A stretch of DNA of 64,000 nucleotides from Cellulomonas sp. Root930 (GTDB lineage: Bacteria; Actinomycetota; Actinomycetes; Actinomycetales; Cellulomonadaceae). This document shows positions 59,020-64,000 of this stretch, in pieces. Made by a program: the position numbers and the translations under genes. The notes beneath the pieces were generated by a model. It made no database searches and was not told the DNA's origin. It was given only the letters and a program-made list of their open reading frames with translations. Numbering within the stretch: position 1 is the stretch's first letter; each line of letters begins with the position of its first letter. Location: assembly GCA_001429255.1 (NCBI GenBank), contig LMJI01000002.1, forward strand, positions 483,274 to 547,273. The letters are read 5' to 3'.

Positions 59020-59951
59020 CGGATCTCGCGACGACGCTCGCGCCGGAGCGCACCGCCCCGGTGCCCGTGCGTCCGCGCGAGCGGTCCGCCGTCGGGCGCC
59101 GGATCCTCGTCGGCGTGCTCGCGATCCTCCTGCTCGCCGCTCTCTGGGAGCTGATCAAGGTCGTGGTCCCCGACGCGGGCGGGCACCTCGGCGAGGCGAG
59201 CGTGCTGCCGCGGACCGACGACCTGGCGATGCCGCACGTGTGGACGATCGTCGACCGGGTGCTCGAGCCCGAGACGTCCGCGACCGGCTCGCCCACCGTC
59301 CTGAGCGCGATGCTCTCCGCCTGCTGGTTCACCCTGCGGGTCGCGCTCGCGGGCTGGCTCGTGGGGTCGGTCGGTGGGCTGGTGCTCGCCGCGTTCATGC
59401 AGCGGTGGCAGCTGGCCGAGTCCGCGCTGGTGCCCTGGGTGGTGCTCAGCCAGACGGTCCCGTTGATCGCGCTGGCGCCCCTGGTGGTCGGCTGGGGCGG
59501 TCGCATCCACCTCGGCGAGCTCGAGTGGCAGCGGTGGATGTCGGTGGCGCTCATCGCGAGCTACCTGGCGTTCTTCCCGGTCACCATCGGCGCGCTGCGC
59601 GGGTTCCAGTCGCCCCCGGCCGCCCAGGTGGAGCTGTTCCGGGCGCAGGCCGCCAGCTGGACTCGCACGATGCGCTCGCTGCGCCTGCCCGCCAGCGTCC
59701 CGTACCTCCTGCCGGCACTGCGCCTCGGTGCCGCGACCGCGGTGGTCGGCGCGATCGTCGCCGAGGTGTCCACGGGCACCAAGGGCGGGATCGGGCGGCT
59801 GATCATCGGCTACGCCCAGTCCGCCAGCGGTGACCCCGCCAAACCGTGGGCGGCGATCATCGCGGCCGCCCTGCTCGGGTTGGTCGCCGCCATGCTCGTC
59901 TCCCTACTCGGGCTCGGCCTGGGTCGCTACCGCTATGCGGAGGTCACGTGA
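59016..59951 (+). CDS. ABC transporter permease (first of two)
   Basis: 311 residues, about six membrane helices starting RRILVGVLAILLLAALWELI. An atypically long extracytoplasmic loop follows the first helix. The EAA-like cytoplasmic loop is near FRAQAASWTRTMRSLRLPAS. ATG 59016 overlaps the oxidoreductase stop (ATGA). Belongs to the SsuC/ThiX family of importers. Two unlike permeases in one operon suggest a heterodimer. Confidence 0.9.
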   Translation: MTDLATTLAPERTAPVPVRPRERSAVGRRILVGVLAILLLAALWELIKVVVPDAGGHLGEASVLPRTDDLAMPHVWTIVDRVLEPETSATGSPTVLSAMLSACWFTLRVALAGWLVGSVGGLVLAAFMQRWQLAESALVPWVVLSQTVPLIALAPLVVGWGGRIHLGELEWQRWMSVALIASYLAFFPVTIGALRGFQSPPAAQVELFRAQAASWTRTMRSLRLPASVPYLLPALRLGAATAVVGAIVAEVSTGTKGGIGRLIIGYAQSASGDPAKPWAAIIAAALLGLVAAMLVSLLGLGLGRYRYAEVT

Positions 59952-60739
59952 GTGCCGTCGAAGCCCGAGGTATCGGGAAGGTGTTCGCGTCACGGTCCGG
60001 GGACGTCAGCGCCCTGGAGGGCATCGACCTCACGGTCGCAGCCGGTGAGTTCGTCTCGCTCATCGGTCCCTCCGGCTGCGGCAAGTCGACGCTCCTGCGC
60101 CTGATCGCCGACCTCGACGTCCCCACCTCCGGGGAGCTCACCGTGTTCGGCAAGACCCCGCAGCAGGCCCGCGAGGCCCAGGACTACGGCATCGCGTTCC
60201 AGCAGGCCGGGCTCCTGCCGTGGCGGACCGTGACGGCCAACGTCGAGCTGCCCCTGGAGCTGCACGGCATCGGCAAGGCCGAGCGGGCGACCCGCGCGGC
60301 CGAGCTGCTGTCGCTCGTGGGCCTCGACGAGTTCGCCGGGCACTTCCCGCACCAGCTGTCCGGCGGCATGCAGCAGCGGGTGGCCATCGCGCGGTCGCTG
60401 GCGGAGCGGCCGAGCCTGCTCCTCATGGACGAGCCGTTCGGCGCACTCGACGAGATGACGCGCGAGCGCATGCAGACCGAGCTGGTGCGGATCTGCGCGG
60501 AGAGCGGCGCGGCCGTCGTGTTCGTCACGCACTCGATCCCCGAGGCAGTGTTCCTGTCGCAGCGGGTGGTCGTCATGTCGCCCCGGCCCGGCCGCATCAG
60601 CGCGGTGATCCCGGTGAACCTCGGCGACGAGCGCGGGGAGGGCCTGCGGGAGGACGCCTCGTTCTTCGCGGCCGTCACCGCGGTGCGCGAGGCGCTGCAC
60701 GGCACCCCGGTGACCGCGCGAGGGGTGGACCTGCGATGA
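59948..60739 (+). CDS. ABC transporter ATP-binding protein (SsuB/ThiZ type)
   Basis: 263 residues. Walker A IGPSGCGKSTLL, Q-loop FQQAGLLPWRT, signature LSGGMQQRVAIARSL, Walker B LLLMDEPFGALDE and H-loop VFVTHSIPEA. The LPWRTV and GALDE phrases mark the sulfonate/nitrate/thiamine-precursor importer class. GTG 59948 overlaps the preceding gene by 4 bases. It powers the two permeases of this operon. Confidence 0.94.
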   Translation: MSAVEARGIGKVFASRSGDVSALEGIDLTVAAGEFVSLIGPSGCGKSTLLRLIADLDVPTSGELTVFGKTPQQAREAQDYGIAFQQAGLLPWRTVTANVELPLELHGIGKAERATRAAELLSLVGLDEFAGHFPHQLSGGMQQRVAIARSLAERPSLLLMDEPFGALDEMTRERMQTELVRICAESGAAVVFVTHSIPEAVFLSQRVVVMSPRPGRISAVIPVNLGDERGEGLREDASFFAAVTAVREALHGTPVTARGVDLR

Positions 60740-61497
60740 CCGCCGCCTCCGTCCGCCGATGGGCCGCGCCGGTCGTGGTCGGCGTCGTCGCGCTGGCGAT
60801 CTGGCAGGCGTTCGTCGTCGGCGCCGGGATCAAGCCGTACCTGCTGCCGAGCCCGACCGCGATCGTCGAGCAGCTGCTGCTGGTGGTCCCGCTGGTGTGG
60901 TCCGCCGCGCTGGCCACGGGCATGAACGTGCTGGTCGGGCTGGTGGTCGGTGCGGTGGTGGCCATCGGTGCCGCGATCGTCGCCGCGCGCAGCCGGATGG
61001 CGGACACGCTGCTGTCGCCGACCGCGGCGGCGCTGTCGGTCATGCCGATCGTGGCGCTGGCTCCCGCGCTGAACACGATGTTCGGGACCACGTCGACCAC
61101 CCCGCGCCGGGTCGTGGTGTCGGTCGTGGTGTTCGCGCCGGTGTTCGTCAACACGCTCCGCGGCCTGCGCCAGGTCCAGCCGGTGCACCGCGACCTGCTC
61201 AAGGCGTATGCCGCGACCCCGCGCCAGATCACGCGCACGGTGACCATCCCCGGGGCGCTGCCGTACCTGTTCACCGGGCTGCGCATCGCGTCGTCGACCG
61301 CCGTCATCGCGGCGATCGTCGCGGAGTACTTCGGCGGTCTGCAGAACGGCCTCGGCTCCCGGATCACGTCGGCGGCGTCGAACAGTGCCTACGCCCGGGC
61401 CTGGGCGTTCGTGCTCGGCGCCATCCTGCTCGGACTCGTGTTCTACCTCGCGACCCTCGCGCTCGAGCGCGCCGTCGCGAGGCGTCAAGGGGGCTAG
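60736..61497 (+). CDS. ABC transporter permease (second of two)
   Basis: 253 residues with about six membrane helices. VGLVVGAVVAIGAAIVAARS is the first membrane loop after LPSPTAIVEQLL, and the EAA region reads LLKAYAATPRQITRTVTIPG. ATG 60736 overlaps the ATPase stop (ATGA). SsuC-like. It completes the heterodimeric membrane channel; specificity resides in the downstream binding protein. Confidence 0.92.
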   Translation: MTAASVRRWAAPVVVGVVALAIWQAFVVGAGIKPYLLPSPTAIVEQLLLVVPLVWSAALATGMNVLVGLVVGAVVAIGAAIVAARSRMADTLLSPTAAALSVMPIVALAPALNTMFGTTSTTPRRVVVSVVVFAPVFVNTLRGLRQVQPVHRDLLKAYAATPRQITRTVTIPGALPYLFTGLRIASSTAVIAAIVAEYFGGLQNGLGSRITSAASNSAYARAWAFVLGAILLGLVFYLATLALERAVARRQGG

Positions 61498-61560
61498 AAC
61501 GTCCGCCTGCCACCGCAGCCAGGCCGGCCGATATCCGCACAGCCAACGAGAGGGAGAACG

Positions 61561-62721
61561 ATGAGACTCACCAGGCGTACTGCGTGGGGCGCGGCCGCGG
61601 TCGGCGTGACTGCCGCGCTCGTCCTGTCCGGATGCAGCTCGGACAGCGGCGAGGAGCCCGAGGAGGAGACCTCGATGAGCTCCGAGGTGCTCATCCCCGT
61701 CAAGCTCCAGCTCCAGTGGTTCACGCAGGCCCAGTTCGCCGGCTACTACGCGGCGGTCGACCAGGGGTACTACGTGGACGAGGGGCTCGACGTCCAGATC
61801 ATCGAGGGCGGCACCGACATCGTGCCGCAGTCGGTGCTGGCCGACGGGTCGGTGGACTACGCGATCGCGTGGGTGCCCAAGGCGCTGGCGTCCCGTGAGC
61901 AGGGCGCCGGGATCACCGACGTGGCCCAGATCTTCCAGAAGTCCGGCACCCTGCAGGTCTCGTTCGCGGACAAGGGCATCTCCACCGCGGCCGACCTCGA
62001 GGGCAAGACGGTGGGCAACTGGGGCTACGGCAACGAGTTCGAGCTGTTCGCCGGCATGACCAAGGCGGGCCTCGACCCGGCCACCGACGTCACGCTGGTC
62101 CAGCAGCAGTTCGACATGAACGCGTTCCTGGCCGGCGACATCGACGCGGCCCAGGCCATGACCTACAACGAGTACGCGCAGCTGCTCGAGGCCGAGAACC
62201 CCGACACCGGCGAGCTGTACACGGCCGACGACTTCACGGCGATCAACTGGAACGACGAGGGCACGGCGATGCTCCAGGACGCCATCTGGGCGAACTCGGA
62301 GAAGCTCGCGTCCGACGAGGAGTACCAGGAGACGACCGTCAAGTTCATCAAGGCGAGCATCAAGGGCTGGATCTACGCCCGGGACAACCCTGAGGAGGCC
62401 CGGGACATCGTCGTGGCCCAGGGCTCGCAGCTGGGCAACAGCCACCAGCTGTGGCAGACCAACGAGATCAACAAGCTGATCTGGCCGTCCCCGGACGGCA
62501 TCGGCATGATCGACGAGGACGCGTGGACGCAGACCGTCGACGTGGCCCTCACCACGAAGAACGACCAGGGGGCCACGGTCATCACGACCGAGCCCGATGC
62601 CGAGGCGTACACCAACGAGTACGTCGAGAAGGCCCTGGCCGAGCTGGAGGAGGAGGGCGTCGACGTGTCCGGCGAGGGCTTCGAGCCCATCGACGTCACA
62701 CTCGAGGCCGGCGGCAACTGA
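61561..62721 (+). CDS. NMT1/THI5-like substrate-binding lipoprotein
   Basis: 386 residues. Signal peptide and lipobox LVLSGCSSD, followed by an acidic linker. PVKLQLQWFTQAQFAGYYAA with DQGYYVDEGLDVQI is the hallmark of the NMT1/THI5 fold, which binds pyrimidine compounds such as thiamine precursors. In this operon, uracil, a dihydropyrimidine or a related ring is the likely cargo. Preceded by GAGAGGGAGAACG. A strong hairpin separates it from the aminotransferase. Confidence 0.92.
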   Translation: MRLTRRTAWGAAAVGVTAALVLSGCSSDSGEEPEEETSMSSEVLIPVKLQLQWFTQAQFAGYYAAVDQGYYVDEGLDVQIIEGGTDIVPQSVLADGSVDYAIAWVPKALASREQGAGITDVAQIFQKSGTLQVSFADKGISTAADLEGKTVGNWGYGNEFELFAGMTKAGLDPATDVTLVQQQFDMNAFLAGDIDAAQAMTYNEYAQLLEAENPDTGELYTADDFTAINWNDEGTAMLQDAIWANSEKLASDEEYQETTVKFIKASIKGWIYARDNPEEARDIVVAQGSQLGNSHQLWQTNEINKLIWPSPDGIGMIDEDAWTQTVDVALTTKNDQGATVITTEPDAEAYTNEYVEKALAELEEEGVDVSGEGFEPIDVTLEAGGN

Positions 62722-62726
62722 CCCGT

Positions 62727-62761
62727 CGCGCGCGGGCGCCTTCGCACGGCGCCCGCGCGCG
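62727..62761 (+). promoter_or_regulatory. Strong hairpin between binding protein and aminotransferase
   Basis: A 14-bp perfect stem, CGCGCGCGGGCGCC (62727-62740) with GGCGCCCGCGCGCG (62748-62761), 7-base loop. It lies 6 bases after the binding-protein stop and 25 before the next ATG. Probably a partial terminator or message stabiliser. Confidence 0.65.
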
Positions 62762-62786
62762 GTCCGCACCACGGAGGAGAAGCACC

Positions 62787-64000
62787 ATGAGCACCGACGA
62801 CGACGCCACCGCGCTGCGTCTCGACCGCGACCACGTCTTCCACTCGTGGTCGGCGCAGGCGCACCTGAACCCGCTGGTCATCGCGGGCGGGCTCGGGTCG
62901 ACCGTGTGGGACCACGCGGGGCGGCGGTACCTGGACTTCTCCAGCCAGCTGGTGAACACCAACATCGGGCACCAGCACCCCAGGGTGGTCGCGGCCATCC
63001 AGGAGCAGGCGGCGACGCTCACCACCGTGGCGCCGGCGACCGCCAACCTCACGCGCGGGCGGGCCGCCGAGAAGATCCTGAGCCACGCGCCGGCGGGCTT
63101 CTCGTCGGTGTTCTTCACCAACGGCGGCGCCGACGCCAACGAGAACGCGATCCGCATGGCGCGTCTGCACACCGGCCGCGACAAGGTCGTGTCGGCCTAC
63201 CGGTCGTACCACGGCAACACCGGCGCGGCCGTCGTCGCGACAGGGGACTGGCGTCGCGTGCCCAACGAGTACGCCCGCGCGCACGTGCACCACTTCGGTC
63301 CGTACCTGTACCGCTCGGAGTTCTGGGCGACCACGCCCGAGCAGGAGAGCGAGCGCGCCCTGCACCACCTGGAGCGCGTGATCCAGGCAGAGGGCCCGAC
63401 GTCCGTCGCCGCGATCCTGCTGGAGACGATCCCCGGCACCGCCGGTGTGCTCGTGCCGCCGCCGGGGTACCTGGCCGGCGTCCGCGCGATCGCCGACCGG
63501 TACGGCATCCTGCTCATCCTCGACGAGGTCATGGCGGGGTTCGGCCGCACCGGGCAGTGGTTCGCGTTCGACTCCTTCGACGTGGTCCCCGACCTCATCA
63601 CCTTCGCCAAGGGCGTGAACTCCGGCTACGTGCCCGCGGGTGGTGTGATCCTCAGCGAGCCGATCGCGACGACGTTCGACGACCGCGTGTTCCCCGGCGG
63701 GCTCACCTACTCGGGGCACCCGCTCGCGATGGGCTCGATCGTGGCCGCGCTCGACGCCATGGCTGAGGAGGGGATCGTCGAGAACGCCGACGCGATCGGC
63801 CGCGACGTGCTCGGACCGGGGCTCGCCGAGCTGGCCGAGAAGAACCCGCTGGTGGGAGAGGTGCGCGGGCTCGGGGTGTTCTGGGCCGTCGAGCTGGTCA
63901 AGGACCAGGAGACCCGCGAGCCCGTCGACGCCGCCCTCATGGGTCGCATCAAGGCCGGGGCGCTGGCCCGCGGGCTGCTCCCGTTCCTCGCGGACAACCG
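62787..64000 (+). CDS. Class III aminotransferase, probably beta-alanine:pyruvate type; 3' end outside window
   Basis: About 404 residues visible. PLP-binding lysine in DLITFAKGVNSGYVPAGGV, with LLILDEVMAGFGRTGQWFA and SYRSYHGNTGAA before it. The subgroup includes taurine and beta-alanine aminotransferases. Here it would turn the beta-alanine made by the pathway into malonate semialdehyde. ATG 62787 has ACGGAGGAG upstream. No stop appears before 64000; the family is usually 430-460 residues, so little is missing. Confidence 0.92.
   Translation, partial: MSTDDDATALRLDRDHVFHSWSAQAHLNPLVIAGGLGSTVWDHAGRRYLDFSSQLVNTNIGHQHPRVVAAIQEQAATLTTVAPATANLTRGRAAEKILSHAPAGFSSVFFTNGGADANENAIRMARLHTGRDKVVSAYRSYHGNTGAAVVATGDWRRVPNEYARAHVHHFGPYLYRSEFWATTPEQESERALHHLERVIQAEGPTSVAAILLETIPGTAGVLVPPPGYLAGVRAIADRYGILLILDEVMAGFGRTGQWFAFDSFDVVPDLITFAKGVNSGYVPAGGVILSEPIATTFDDRVFPGGLTYSGHPLAMGSIVAALDAMAEEGIVENADAIGRDVLGPGLAELAEKNPLVGEVRGLGVFWAVELVKDQETREPVDAALMGRIKAGALARGLLPFLADN

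Overview
The window is a contiguous piece of a high-GC actinobacterial chromosome. Tight operons joined by ATGA/GTGA overlaps, frequent GTG starts, probable leaderless genes, tig-clpP1-clpP2-clpX order, GTP-type PEP carboxykinase next to a RamB-like regulator, coenzyme F420 genes and a cytosolic GH5 glycosidase with sugar ABC genes point to a Micrococcales-type organism, most likely Cellulomonas or a close relative. The genus is inferred from gene content only. No insertion sequence, prophage, CRISPR array or replication origin was seen.

Layout. 1-1.1 kb: cysK (cut by the window edge) behind a cysteine-rich leader peptide and an attenuator-like structure. 1.2-5.4 kb: small metabolic genes, an AlkZ-like protein, a possible 47-codon gene with its own promoter and terminator, and a two-helix membrane protein. 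5.5-12.9 kb: ROK regulator, sugar ABC transporter without its ATPase, GH5 glycosidase, and an unknown protein. 12.9-16.4 kb: pckG divergent from a RamB-type regulator. 16.4-26.6 kb: accessory region with an RsbW-like ATPase, three NAD(P)-dependent reductase/epimerase-type proteins, several membrane proteins, a TetR regulator with a clear operator, a MalT/LAL-type LuxR regulator and a TPR protein. 26.7-26.9 kb: divergent tRNA-Gly(TCC) and tRNA-Pro(TGG). 27-36 kb: DUF389 protein, glycosyltransferase, tig, clpP1, clpP2, clpX, chorismate mutase and an Rv2629-like ribosome hibernation factor. 35.7-40.1 kb: acyl-CoA ligase and valS.

40.3-46.2 kb holds a Pls/PosA-type single-module membrane NRPS, an M1 metallopeptidase translationally coupled to it, and a convergent phosphopantetheinyl transferase. 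This has the makings of a poly-amino-acid (poly-lysine-like) system and is the most interesting locus in the window.

46.2-54 kb is an F420 region: an FGD-like F420 enzyme, cofE, cofC, cofD and a proposed F420-0 ABC transporter in one operon with cofD. 54.2-64 kb is a reductive pyrimidine (or hydantoin) catabolism region: a MocR/GabR-type regulator divergent from N-carbamoyl-beta-alanine amidohydrolase, dihydropyrimidinase, an F420-dependent LLM oxidoreductase, an ABC transporter with an NMT1/THI5-like binding protein, and a class III aminotransferase that runs off the window. The F420 region therefore sits beside a catabolic operon that carries an F420-dependent enzyme.
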